Positions 39,970 to 49,514 of a stretch of DNA of 64,000 bases are shown one piece after another. Both the position numbers and the translations under genes were made by a program. The first letter of the stretch is position 1, and the number at the start of each line of letters is the position of its first letter. Source of the DNA: Kluyvera genomosp. 3 (GTDB lineage Bacteria > Pseudomonadota > Gammaproteobacteria > Enterobacterales > Enterobacteriaceae); assembly GCA_002211745.1 (NCBI GenBank), contig CP022114.1:62001-126000 (forward strand). The letters run 5' to 3'. Under the pieces are notes generated by a model. That model made no database searches and was not told where the DNA came from. It saw nothing but the letters and a program-made list of their open reading frames with translations.

Positions 39970-40978
39970 ATGCAAGTTGGTTTAAAAACAGGTTCTCTGA
40001 CCACCTCCGCCCCGGCAAACGCCGGGCGCGGTACCATTGGCGCTCCTCAGACCGTGGGGCGCGTTAACGCCCCTGATACGGTCACCAACCGCAGCGCGTT
40101 TCCGGAAGCGGCGCTGCTTTCGCGGCGCCCGATGCGCTATAACGTGCAGCTCAATCAGCAGCTGACCGCGGTGCAGCAGGCCGACAGCTACCTGGCGAAG
40201 ACGGAAACGCAGCTGTTGCAGCTGCGTCAGTCCGCCACTCGCGGCGGTGATGCCAGCGCCCAAACTCAGGCGCTGCAAAAGCATCTCGCGCGCCGCACGC
40301 AGCTCTCCGGCGGGACGGTCGATCGTCATCTGACGGCGTCGCTGGAACAAAAAAGTACGGTGAATTTTACCCTGCCGGGCAGCGAGAAATTGCTGAGCCA
40401 GCTGGGTGGCGAAACGCTGGTCTTCTCGTTGGGCGGTCGTCAGCGTGAGATGGCGGCCGTGGTGTTACCGGAAGAGGCGACGCCACGTCAGACGCTGCTC
40501 AAGCTGAACGTCGGCTTAGGGCGTTTAGGGATTCACGCCGCGCAGGCGGGCGGTGGAAAGCTGATCTTTAGCGTCGACGAAAGCCGCTGGATCGTGTGAG
40601 CCAACAGCTTACCGTACGCGGTGAAGGCCAGCATTATCCCGCTGACGCTTTCACGTTGCTGGCACCGCAGGCGGAAAGCGCCAGCAGTGATGAAGTGCTG
40701 GCGCTGTCGACGCGTCGGGAACGAGAAGGGCAGATGAAGCTGCAAACCACTCTCGATCACATCACCAGCCAGCGCAGCCGGCTGCGTCAGCAGCAGGAGC
40801 GAGTCAGTTCGCGTATCAACGATATGGCGACAGTCTATAGTCCACAGCAGGCGCTCGAGACTTCGCGCGGTTTGAGCGAAGCGCTGGCACGCAGCGGCAG
40901 CAGCTATAGCGCGCTCTCACAGGCGCTGGGACCCAGGCCAATGTGCATCTGAGCACGGTGAAAAACCTGCTGGGCTAA
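39970..40978 (+). CDS. lafW: Flag-2 hook-associated protein LafW
   Basis: About 336 residues after repair of two breaks (near 40590 and 40930, each one missing G). The protein has no signal peptide or membrane helix. It has long helical regions: NQQLTAVQQADSYLAKTETQ-LLQLRQSA near residue 65, and REREGQMKLQTTLDHITSQR-SRLRQQQERV near the end. By position (after lfgL) it corresponds to LafW of E. coli Flag-2 loci, described as a putative hook-associated protein; this family is absent from the primary flagellar system. The repaired end reads NVHLSTVKNLLG. Function beyond that is unknown. Confidence 0.78.
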
Positions 40979-40986
40979 TGAATGCA

Positions 40987-41038
40987 AAGGCCTACAATCG
41001 TAATGAACGTAGGCCTGATAAGCGCAGCGCCATCAGGC
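40987..41038. repeat. REP-type palindromic element
   Basis: GTAGGCCTGATAAGCGCAGC followed by GCCATCAGGC matches the enteric REP consensus (a GC-rich imperfect palindrome). An extra inverted repeat, AGGCCTAC/GTAGGCCT, lies on its left. It sits between the convergent lafW and the unknown membrane gene, a usual REP position, where it can protect mRNA ends or aid termination. Confidence 0.75.
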
Positions 41039-41046
41039 AGATGGCG

Positions 41047-41520
41047 CTATTTCGGCATTGGATACAGGAAAATCGAACCATTCTGCCCGACAACCAGCGA
41101 TTGGTTGCTCAATGAGATCGGCTCCATCCAGTAGTTGGAGTACATCAACTGATCCACAAGCCCTTCAATCATCAACCCTCTTTGCTCAGAGCTGTAGTAG
41201 ATGGGCGTCAGGTTAAAGTAAATCCGTCCCTGCTTTTTCTGCGTAGGGGTAAACTTCCCTTTCAGCACAAAGCGGTTGTCGTCAGGGTTGGTGATGTTTG
41301 CCATCAGAACGTTGCGCACGGTGTGCAGGTTGACGTTGTAAATCTCTTTACGCTGCGACATCAGATCGTAAAAACCCATCTGAAAGCCGCCCGTCACCGG
41401 GCCAGTTGGCAACGCCGATTCTGACGGCATCAGCTTCGCCGCCAGCAGCCCGCCCAACAGCGCCAGTATGACGACCAGCGCGATCAGCAGATTAATTGGC
41501 TTTGCATGTCGCCAGTTCAT
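41047..41520 (-). CDS. membrane-anchored protein overlapping lafZ (ToxS-like position)
   Basis: 157 residues, intact. One membrane segment near the N-terminus (INLLIALVVILALLGGLLAA) anchors a periplasmic domain of about 125 residues with beta-rich stretches (NRFVLKGKFTPTQKKQGRIY, LTPIYYSSEQRGLMIEGLVD). No family is recognised. The start overlaps the end of the ToxR-like lafZ by 29 bases, so the two are translationally coupled. Gene order and topology recall ToxR-ToxS, where the second protein stabilises the regulator's periplasmic domain; sequence similarity to ToxS is not evident. Downstream is a REP element. Confidence 0.7.
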   Translation of the reverse strand: MNWRHAKPINLLIALVVILALLGGLLAAKLMPSESALPTGPVTGGFQMGFYDLMSQRKEIYNVNLHTVRNVLMANITNPDDNRFVLKGKFTPTQKKQGRIYFNLTPIYYSSEQRGLMIEGLVDQLMYSNYWMEPISLSNQSLVVGQNGSIFLYPMPK

Positions 41521-42428
41521 TGAGCTTTCTCCGGGTCTCTCGCAGGATTACGTTATTCAGCTGCACCGTATCGGTACGCCAGTGGTAAATCGCCATCGCC
41601 AGCTGCTTCTTGTCGCACTGGTTGCTCAGCATAAAGCTGTAGTTCAACGACGAGTTGTTGGTGTGGAAGTACACGTTCATCGTGGCGGACTGCATTTTGA
41701 TTTGCTGGTTCAGCGCATACAGCGAGTCTTTTAACTTACCGTAAAGATTGGCGGACATATACGCCGGATCCCCATAGCTTCTACCGTGTAGAGGCGGATA
41801 TTGCTGTAGACGCCGGGCTGGACCTCACGCGCCACCAGATGCTCTGCACGCCCGCCGAATAAATACCAGCAGACACCTGCGGTGGCGGTGGCGGTCAATA
41901 AGATGACCAGCATAAACGCGAGCATGCCTGAGCGGCGCTGTTTTGGCGCGGCGGCAACCGCAGCTTCCGCTACGGGTTGAATGTCGGCCGCTTTTTCGGC
42001 CACTTCAGCGATGGCGTCAGTCTCTGGCTGCGGTGAGAGCAGATAGTCCTCCTGGACGTCACGATCTTCTTCCGGGTCGCTGACCTCATCCTCATCTTTT
42101 TCCACCACGCAGCAGTATTCGGCCTCCAGCAGATAGCCTTTGCGCGGGATGGTTTTAATAATTCTCTGGTTTTTGCCATCATCTTCCAGCGCGGTACGCA
42201 GCGCGTGGATAGCGTTTGGCAGGCTGTTATTGCCGATCACCCGGCGTTCCCACACCAGGTTGGTCAACTCTTCGCGGGTGAAGATTTTTCCCGCGTCCTG
42301 CACCAGGATATCCAGCAGCTTGAGCTGATACTCCCGAGGCGTTTTCGTTCCCCGGTGGTTAAATGGAGAATGGATCCTGAGGTGACGTCAACCAGCCAGT
42401 TGTTTACGGAGCAATAGCGTTTATTCAT
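41492..42428 (-). CDS. lafZ: ToxR/CadC-type transmembrane regulator LafZ
   Basis: About 312 residues after repair of breaks near 42345 (one C) and 41775 (one G). The N-terminus is a winged helix of the OmpR type: KRYCSVNNWLVDVTSGSILH, REYQLKLLDILVQDAGKIFT and PNAIHALRTALEDDGKNQRI followed by TIPRKGYLLEAEY. An acidic linker comes next, then one membrane helix (MLAFMLVILLTATATAGVCW) and a periplasmic domain of about 115 residues. It thus binds DNA from the membrane, like ToxR and CadC. It lies opposite lafA, separated by a long AT-rich region. E. coli Flag-2 loci carry a ToxR-like gene (lafZ) at this place. Its target and signal are unknown. Confidence 0.85.
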
Positions 42429-43293
42429 TTATGCGTTATGGATTCAACCACCCAGTAATATCGTGACAACCGCGCGGATACCCGAAAATCTCAGCGATTA
42501 TCTGATTGAGTTGATAACTCCATTTAGAATTCTTAATGAATGCCGCGTGCCTGCGGGAAATTAAAAAGCGGACGTTATGTTCTTCTGTAAGAGGCGTGAG
42601 TTTGTTGAAACAACGGAAACGTTTTTGTCTGTAATACACCTCAACAGGAAGGAATCATTTTTTCCTGCGCCCTTTTTACGCGATAAAAGTGTGATGCGCA
42701 ACAGGCTTTTTAGCAATAGTGGCGGCTAAAAGAGGTCTGATTTTGCTGAAAGTTAACAGTCATCGTTAAATAAAACTTATGTTAATTAAGTGATCTCTTG
42801 GTGAATTAAATGTGTTATTGGTGTGATCTAAATGCTGGTGAGTATTATTTGCGGGATGTGAGGTGGAAGGCGAAAAAATGGATTTAATTTTTTATTTTAT
42901 TGTGTCGCTTTAAATCAGGTTTGTTTTTATATAACGGAAATACGAATGATGGTTTAGATATAATATGCCAGGAATTAATGTTACTAATTAAATATGGTGA
43001 GTGTAAAGAAAAGTCAGGGCTGAAAATAAAATTAGGATATTGCTAAAAATAGGCTACAGGTGCGCGAAAAACGAACTTGAATAGGGGTTAGGCTGGCGGT
43101 TGCGCAACGAATGAGAGATGAATGGAAGAGTTATCTCATTTTTTTATTTTTAATGTTTATGTAAATCAGATGGTTGTGATTTTTGTTGGTGAAAAAACAG
43201 GCGATTGATATTTATCGATTTAATCTTTGTTCCTGCCGTGTCGTCTTGAGTTATTACAACATCTGAATCACCAGGACGAAAAAAGGAATCATT
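42429..43293. other. AT-rich intergenic region upstream of lafA and lafZ
   Basis: 865 bases with no credible gene; only a 67-codon chance frame is open on the minus strand. Base composition is much more AT-rich than the flanks. It must hold the lafA promoter and the lafZ promoter. No clear sigma-28 box (TAAA-N15-GCCGATAA) or sigma-54 box was found; a weak GCGATTGA lies near 43201. Confidence 0.5.
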
Positions 43294-44153
43294 ATGTCTC
43301 TTTCTATTTTTACTAGCGCATCCTCCATGTCATCCACCAACGCGATGAACAAAGCGAACAACCTGCTGTCCACCGCGATGGAACGTCTGGCACTGGTAAA
43401 CGTATTAACTCCGCAGCTGACGATGCTGCCGGTCTGCAGATTGCAACCCGTCTGCAGGGCCAGACCAACGGTATGACCGTTGCTCAGCGTAACATCTCCG
43501 ATGCAACTGCCATGCTGCAGACTGCGGAAGGCGCGTTCGACGAAGTGAGCAACATCATGTACCGCATGAAAGACCTGGCAACCCAGGCAGCGAACGACAC
43601 CAACGGTACCCAGGACCGTGATGCAATCTCTGCGGAAATGAGCGAGCTGAACAGCGAACTCAACAACATCATGAGCAACACCAAATACGCGGGTGAGAAC
43701 CTGTTCACCACCGGTACTGCGAGCGGCGCGACTGCTGCGAAGTTCACTGCAAGCATGAGCTTCCAGATTGGTGCTTCTACCGATGAGAAACTGACCATCA
43801 ACGTTGCTACTGACCTGGCTACCATCAAGTCTGATCTGGCAACCCTGTCCGGCGGCACTGTTGATTCCTTTGACAATGCACAGGATATGATCAGCAGCCT
43901 GGAAACCGCTATCGGTAACGTGGGTACCCTGCGTTCTTCCCTGGGTGCCAACATCAACCGTCTGGGCCACACTGCGGCTAACCTGGCGAACATGAAAGAC
44001 AACACCGATCTGGCGCTGAGCAACATCCAGGATGCTGACTACGCGACCGAAGCGTCTACCATGACCCGTAACCAGCTGCTGGCGCAGACCAGCATGTCCA
44101 TGCTGAAGACCTCCAACAGCATGTCCAGCATGGTAATGAACCTGCTGGGCTAA
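43294..44153 (+). CDS. lafA: lateral flagellin LafA
   Basis: Filament subunit of about 287 residues. It has the conserved helical ends: SLSIFTSASSMSSTNAMNKA, GKRINSAADDAAGLQIATRL at the N-terminus, and TMTRNQLLAQTSMSMLKTSN-SMSSMVMNLLG at the C-terminus. Between them is only a short Ala/Thr-rich centre, so it is a compact flagellin with little or no D2/D3. A break near 43391 is repaired by one G (CTGGGC), giving ERLGTGKRINSAADD. A strong terminator follows, so it is a single-gene unit expressed at high level. Central Ser/Thr and Lys residues are candidate sites for the modification enzymes encoded at 24499-29468. Confidence 0.96.
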
Positions 44154-44179
44154 TCCTTCGCGGATTATTGCAGGAAAAA

Positions 44180-44205
44180 AACACCGCTGTATGGCGGTGT
44201 TTTTG
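44180..44205 (+). terminator. intrinsic terminator after lafA
   Basis: AACACCGC and GCGGTGTT pair around a 6-base loop and are followed by TTTTTG. It lies 27 bases after the lafA stop codon. Confidence 0.92.
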
Positions 44206-44292
44206 TATCCGCCCCACCTTCCGTCTGCCGGAAAATGCGGAAATACCTGTTCCTGCCCATTCTTAATTTATTGATATGTAACGATTTAAAAG

Positions 44293-44309
44293 TTGGCACA
44301 ATAGTTGCT
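44293..44309 (+). promoter_or_regulatory. sigma-54 promoter of the lafB-U operon
   Basis: TTGGCAC-N5-TTGCT is a full match to the sigma-54 -24/-12 consensus. It lies 48 bases upstream of the lafB ATG and downstream of the lafA terminator. It implies that the cap, chaperone, sigma factor and motor genes depend on LafK and RpoN. Confidence 0.88.
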
Positions 44310-44356
44310 ATGTCTACTGCATACCGATCATGGCTTGCGTGCCTGGAGAACCCATT

Positions 44357-45681
44357 ATGTCTGATTTTGATCCTACTACACTGGCCACTCAGCTGGCGGC
44401 TATGACATCCTTGCGCTGCAAAACTCGATCACCAAGCAGACTTCGACCTTACAGGCGCAGACGAAAGCGCTGGATTCACTGCGCACCGCGTTAACCACCT
44501 TCCGCACTTCCATTACTGCGTTGAACTCCTCTTCCGCTAGCGTGTTGAAGAATATCGCGACGTTGAACCAGGAAGGTGTCGCTACCGTGACCGCCAGCGC
44601 CAGCGCGCGCAAAGGAACCTACAGCCTGAACGTGACCCAGTTGGCGACGGCCCAGCAGAAAGGTTTTGAAGGGCTGACGGATGATTCTATTAAAAACGCG
44701 AGCGGCACGCTGAAAATCAGCCTTGATGGCGAAGATATCGAGATTGAAATGGATGGCCTTAATAGCCTCTCCGATTTCGCGGCCGCGGTTAACAAAGCCG
44801 ATTTCCCTAGTGCTTCCAGCTCAACCACCGCGACCAGTGGCAGAACGGTGTTACCGCATCGCTGATGCGCGTCAACGGCGAGGTTTCGCTGATGCTGAGC
44901 AGCGACCAGAGCGGCGAGAAGTACGATATTCAGCTGGACACCAGCGGTATGACCAACGGTCAGGATATCTTTAACCAGCCGACAACGATTACCGACGGAA
45001 AAGACGCCATCTTCACCCTCGGCGACTCGCCGAAGGAGTATCACAGCAGTTCCAACAACCTGGACGATCTGGTGGATGGGTTTCCATCAAGCTGACCAGT
45101 ACCACCGAAAAGGGCAAACCGCTGATCATCTCTATTGATACCGATGCCACCGAAACCAAGAACCAGGTTCAGGCATTCCTCGATGCCTACAACACCCTGC
45201 GCGACACCATTTCCGGGCTGACCGCGACTGGCAGCTCCAGTTCCGATCGTGGTGCCTTTGCGGGGATGCCAATATCACCGCACTCAATACTGAACTGAGC
45301 AACATGCTGCGCGGCACCTTCGGCGATCAGAACATGAGTAAGTTTGGCATTACCGCGGATAAAGACGGCAAGTTCTCCTTCGATGCCGACAAGCTGGAAG
45401 AACAGCTCAAAAACGATCCGCAGACGGTGGCGCAGTTCTTCAATGGCAACGATGGCCTGATCAAAGCGATGGATAAGTCGCTGGATAAATACCTCAACAC
45501 GTCTACCGGCCTGCTGAAAGGGCGTCAGGATACGCTCGACCGCCAGCAGACCGATATCGATAACAAAACCGAAAAAATGAACACGCGTTATGAGTCTTCT
45601 TACAACCGCTATCTCAAGCAGTTTACGCAGCTGCAGAAGCTCATGACGCAGATGAACAACACCATGAGTATGTTTAGCTAA
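44357..45681 (+). CDS. lafB: lateral filament cap protein LafB (FliD)
   Basis: Filament cap, about 443 residues after repair of four breaks (near 44398, 44815, 45078 and 45266). The N-terminal coil (NSITKQTSTLQAQTKALDSL-RTALTTFRTS) and C-terminal part (GLLKGRQDTLDRQQTDIDNK, YNRYLKQFTQLQKLMTQMNN) are typical of FliD. Intermediate pieces read DQWQNGVTASLMRVNGEVSL and IISIDTDATETKNQVQAFLD. First gene of the operon driven by the sigma-54 promoter at 44293. Confidence 0.92.
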
Positions 45682-45701
45682 TTCTAAGGAACCCATCTTC
45701 A

Positions 45702-46094
45702 ATGTACGGTAATGAGCAGGAAGGCTACGGCCTGTATCAACAATCCGATCTGGCGATTCAGGCGGCGGCAGCCAACCCGCACCAGCTGGTGCTGATGCTG
45801 TTCCGCGGCATGATGGATGAGCTGGTACGCGCCAAAAGCCACATTGCGGCGCGTCGCTATGAGCGTAAGGCACAGAGCATCAACAAGTGCATCGATATCC
45901 TCAATGCGCTGACCAGCTCGCTTGATTTTGACAAAGGCGGCGAGCTGGCGCTGAGCCTGGCGAATCTTTACGACTACTGCGTTTATCGTCTGTACGACGC
46001 CAGCAATAACCTCTCCATCGAGCAGATCGAAGAAGTGGAAGCGATCCTCGGCAACCTGCAGGACGGCTGGGAAAAAATGGGTCAGGCGGCATGA
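45702..46094 (+). CDS. lafC: lateral flagellin chaperone LafC (FliS)
   Basis: Export chaperone for flagellin, 130 residues, intact. DLAIQAAAANPHQLVLMLFR-GMMDELVRAK and the segment KAQSINKCIDILNALTSSLD are the FliS signature. It overlaps lafD by 4 bases (ATGA). Confidence 0.94.
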   Translation: MYGNEQEGYGLYQQSDLAIQAAAANPHQLVLMLFRGMMDELVRAKSHIAARRYERKAQSINKCIDILNALTSSLDFDKGGELALSLANLYDYCVYRLYDASNNLSIEQIEEVEAILGNLQDGWEKMGQAA

Positions 46095-46395
46095 GTATGT
46101 TACATGCGATTCAGACGCTGACTCAGGCGCTACGTCAGGCGACGGAAGACCACAACTGGCCTTCCGTCGTCAATGTCGATGCCAAAATCGCCGAACTGCT
46201 GGCGGCTATCCAGGGAAAAAACCTGGCGGTGGCTGAGCGCCAGGCGCTGGATAACCTGAAAAAGGTGCACCAGCAGGCGCGCGATTACTGCCAGGGCCAG
46301 AGCGATATGCTGGCCGCCAAAATGAGCCTGGTGGCGCGTAACCGTGAAGGCGCAACAGCTTACGCCCAGTTTATGGACGATGAGGGATGCGCTGA
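46091..46395 (+). CDS. lafD: FliT-like chaperone LafD
   Basis: Small helical protein, about 102 residues, in the FliT position after FliS. It reads LTQALRQATEDHNWPSVVNV, then LAVAERQALDNLKKVHQQAR. A break near 46386 is repaired by one G (GAGGGG), which ends the protein at EGMR and a TGA at 46393-46395 overlapping the lafE start. Without the repair the frame wrongly continues into lafE. FliT-like proteins chaperone the cap protein; here the assignment rests on place and size. Confidence 0.8.
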
Positions 46396-47446
46396 TGGAT
46401 ATTCTGAACCTTTCACAGGGCGCGCTGAGCGGATCCGGCCTGCCGATGCAGGCCGAATCTATCGCCGGGCAGATGGGGCAAAACGGCGCCGCGCAAACAC
46501 CAACCGCTTTCAGCGACGCATTGCTAAACGTCATTGACTCGATGATGACCGGGCAAACGCTCCCGAGCTCGCTGGCCGTGAGCGCGCATCCGGTCTCCAT
46601 CGATGACAAAGACGACGATGCTGATCCGCAGCAGTTGAGCGGCGCGTTGTTGAAAGACGACTCTCAGCAGCAACTGCTTGAAACGCTGTTGATGACCAGT
46701 CAGATGCCGGTGCAGACCGCCAGCTATGTCAACGTGGCACAGCCCGTCGATGATGCGCTGATGGCGAATGCGCAGACATTGATGGCGCCGCAGGCGTTGA
46801 CGATGGGCCTTGCGCCATCGCTGCAACAGCAGACGATGACCGCGCCGAATCTTGCCACTACGGAGACGGCGAGCAGCGTCCTGCCGAGCGCTCAGCCGGT
46901 TTCCCCGATGCTGATGACGGCGATGACGCCGGTTACCGCGATGCCTGGGCAACCGTTAGACAGCAGCAACAGCATTTCTCCGGCAACCGCCTCCACCGCT
47001 TCGCCGGTCACCACCACGCTGAAGATGGGTCCTGAGCCTTCCCGCTGGAGCGAACAGTTGCAAAGCGCGCTGGGCGATCGTTTGCAGGTGCAGGTGAAGC
47101 AGCAGATCCAGCACGCCACTATCCGTCTCGATCCGCCGGATATGGGCAAAATCGATATCTCGATGCAGGTCGACAATGGCCGCGTACAGGTACAGATCAA
47201 CGCCAGCCACGCCGAAGTTTATCGTGCGCTACAGCAGACCAGTAACGACCTTCGCCAGAGCCTGACAGAGCAAAACTTCGTGCAGGTGAACGTGCAGGTG
47301 TCTTCCCAATCCGGGGGCAGCAGCAGGGCAGGGGTCAACATTTCGCCGAGCAGCACAACGCCATTCAGGCGGGCGCGGAGCTGGCAGCCAACGTATCGGC
47401 TACCCAGGATTCCCGCAGCGATGACTCGGTACTCATGACGGTTTAA
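46395..47446 (+). CDS. lafE: lateral hook-length control protein LafE (FliK)
   Basis: About 351 residues. A long Gln/Thr/Pro/Ala-rich N-terminal ruler region precedes the conserved FliK C-terminal domain (DRLQVQVKQQIQHATIRLDP-PDMGKIDISM, then RVQVQINASHAEVYRALQQT). A break near 47335 is repaired by one G, giving GQHFAEQHNAIQAGAELAAN and a stop at 47446. Start MDILNLSQGALSG overlaps the lafD stop codon (TGATG). FliK and FlhB together switch export from hook to filament proteins. Confidence 0.9.
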
Positions 47447-47459
47447 GACAAAGAAAAAT

Positions 47460-47930
47460 ATGAACGCAAAAACTCTCTCTTTCGGTCTCATTATCGCGCT
47501 CGTCACCGCCATGCTGGCGGCAGGCATGACGGTAGTTGGCACGCATTTGCTGCGCATGGATGAAGCCACTGGCAGTAGCTTCCTGTCGGGTATGTTCTCC
47601 AGCTCTGATAAAGGGTCCGTGGAGTTCGTGGAAATTAAAAACGTGGTGATCACCCTGAAAGGCAAAGGGCAATCCGAGCGCTATCTGCTGCTGGAGCTGA
47701 ACCTGGCGACCAACGGCCCGGAAAATACCCGTAAAGCGCAGGACATGATCCCGGCGGTGCGCGGTGCGACGGTGAGCCTGCTCTCCGATCTGGACTATGA
47801 CGAAGTGCGCGGCATGAGCGTTAACGTCCTGCACGACAAGCTGCAGGCCGCTTACGCGGCGCGCTTTAGCAGCCTGAAGATGGACGTGCCGTTTGACGAC
47901 GTCATCATCAGCAAAATGGTCTTCCAGTGA
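47460..47930 (+). CDS. lafF: lateral flagellar FliL-like protein LafF
   Basis: Inner-membrane basal-body protein of 156 residues, intact. One N-terminal membrane helix (FGLIIALVTAMLAAGMTVVG) is followed by a periplasmic stomatin-like FliL domain (EIKNVVITLKGKGQSERYLL-LELNL to DEVRGMSVNVLHDKLQ). FliL rings surround stator units and support torque. It precedes lafS by 13 bases. Confidence 0.9.
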   Translation: MNAKTLSFGLIIALVTAMLAAGMTVVGTHLLRMDEATGSSFLSGMFSSSDKGSVEFVEIKNVVITLKGKGQSERYLLLELNLATNGPENTRKAQDMIPAVRGATVSLLSDLDYDEVRGMSVNVLHDKLQAAYAARFSSLKMDVPFDDVIISKMVFQ

Positions 47931-47943
47931 TAGATACGCCGCA

Positions 47944-48645
47944 ATGGAAATGATGGACTTTATTGCGAGTGACACCCTGACGCCGGCAGACGAGGCGCGC
48001 TATGTCAGCGCGTATCTGCCGCTGGTGAATCGGGTGGTTAAACAGCTCTCATACCAGACCAGCAGCGTCATTGACCGCGAAGATATGGAGCAGATTGCCC
48101 TGATGGGTCTGCTCACGTCGCTGCGCCGCTACGGGCACCCGGACGAGCAGTTTGCCGCCTACGCCGTACAGCGTATTCGCGGCGCGGTGCTGGACGAACT
48201 GCGCCTGCTGGACTGGCGTCCTCGCCGCCTGCGGCAGAAGACCCACAAACTGAATGACGGTATCCGCGAAATTGCGCGCCAACTCGGGCGGACGCCCAGC
48301 TTCGAGGATATTAACCGCCACCTGTCGATCACGGCGGAAGAGTACCAGGAATATTTATTGCTGGATTGCGCCAAAACGATAGAGAGCCTGGATGAGCTGT
48401 TAGGGAATGACGTTCACGCCGGGGCGCTGGATAGCCGACCGCTGGAAGACGAAGTCGTCGTCAGCCGGACGCTACGCAGCGCGCTGGCAGCGCTTGATGA
48501 GCGTGAACAGCTGATCCTGACGCTTTATTACCAGCATGAAATGAGTCTGAAAGAGATTGCCCTCGTCCTTGATTTAACCGAGGCCAGGGTCTGCCAGCTC
48601 AATAAAAAAATCGCCCAAAAAATTCAGTCTTTTTTCCAGAAGTGA
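47944..48645 (+). CDS. lafS: lateral flagellar sigma-28 factor LafS (FliA)
   Basis: Sigma factor for late lateral genes, 233 residues, intact. Region 2 reads VNRVVKQLSYQTSSVIDRED-MEQIALMGLLTSLRRYG, region 3 lies around HKLNDGIREIARQLGRTPSF, and region 4 is LDEREQLILTLYYQHEMSLK-EIALVLDLTEARVCQLNKKI. The start is MEMMDFIASDTLTP at 47944; an open extension upstream lies within lafF. It is probably held by LfgM until hook completion. Likely target is lafA, whose promoter is not evident by eye. Confidence 0.94.
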   Translation: MEMMDFIASDTLTPADEARYVSAYLPLVNRVVKQLSYQTSSVIDREDMEQIALMGLLTSLRRYGHPDEQFAAYAVQRIRGAVLDELRLLDWRPRRLRQKTHKLNDGIREIARQLGRTPSFEDINRHLSITAEEYQEYLLLDCAKTIESLDELLGNDVHAGALDSRPLEDEVVVSRTLRSALAALDEREQLILTLYYQHEMSLKEIALVLDLTEARVCQLNKKIAQKIQSFFQK

Positions 48646-48652
48646 AAGGTTT

Positions 48653-49514
48653 ATGCAGAAATTCTTCGGTATCGTAATCATCATGGGATGCGTGGTTGGC
48701 GGCTTTCTTATGTCCGGCGGTCACCTCGCGTCGTTCTGGCAACCGGGTGAAATTATCATCATTCTGGGCGCCGGTATGGGGCTATGGTCCTCGCTAACCC
48801 TCGCGCCGTGCTGTCTGAAATGTACCGCCAGTTCCGCGGCATTATGCGCAAAAACGAATACACCAACGAGTATCAGCGCCAGCTGCTGATGCTGCTGTAC
48901 GAACTGCTGGAACTGGTGCAGGACGGCGGTCTGAAGGTGCTGGATGAGCACATTGAAGCGCCGGAAAACAGCCCGCTGTTCCAGAAATACCCGCTGATGC
49001 TGCGTGACAAAGCGCTGGTGACGTTTATCTCCGATAACTTCCGCCTGATGGCGATGGGTAAGATCAACGAACACGAGCTGGAAGGCATCCTCGAGCAGGA
49101 GCTGGTGGCGATGGAAGAGAACCTGCTGCAGCCGTCACGTTCGTTGCAGCGTACCGCAGAAGCGATGCCGGGCTTCGGGATCTGTGCGGCGGTACTGGGA
49201 TCATCATCACCATGCAGTCGATCGACGGCTCTATCGCGGTGATCGGCGTGAAGGTTGCCGCCGCGCTGGTCGGTACCTTCCTCGGCGTTTTCTTCTGTTA
49301 CTGCTTAATGGATCCGGTGGCGAACGCCATGGAACAGCGCACCAAAAAACAGCTGGCGGTGCTGGAGTGCGTACGTACGGTGCTGGTCAACCACGTTGCC
49401 GGTAAGCCGACGCTGCTGGCGGTGGATGCGGGCCGTAAGATGCTGCCGATGGACACCAAGCCGACCTTCGCCACGCTCGACGGTTGGGTTAACCAGATGA
49501 TTGGTGAAGCCTGA
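48653..49514 (+). CDS. lafT: lateral stator protein LafT (MotA)
   Basis: Proton-channel stator subunit, about 288 residues after repair of breaks near 48780 and 49198 (each one missing G). It has four hydrophobic segments, including FGIVIIMGCVVGGFLMSGGH and VKVAAALVGTFLGVFFCYCL. The cytoplasmic loop carries PLMLRDKALVTFISDNFRL. Segments with the MotA pattern PGFGICAAVLGIIITMQSID form the channel wall. The stop overlaps the lafU start (TGATG). Confidence 0.94.

Noticed and set aside
42436-42639. 67-residue frame on the minus strand upstream of lafZ
   Set aside because: No ribosome binding site, no recognisable sequence, AT-rich regulatory region; treated as chance.
43150-43293. Sigma-28 promoter of lafA
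   Set aside because: GCGATTGA near 43201 resembles half of the -10 element but no matching TAAA -35 lies at the proper distance, so it is not annotated.
43294-43476. Truncated flagellin suggesting a dead lafA
   Set aside because: One missing G near 43391; the restored sequence is the highly conserved flagellin segment GTGKRINSAADDAAG, so the gene is almost certainly whole.
46344-47438. FliK-like frame with a different N-terminus starting inside lafD, and LafD with an unusual C-terminal extension
   Set aside because: Both come from one missing G near 46386. The repaired reading ends LafD at 46395 and starts LafE at the overlapping ATG.
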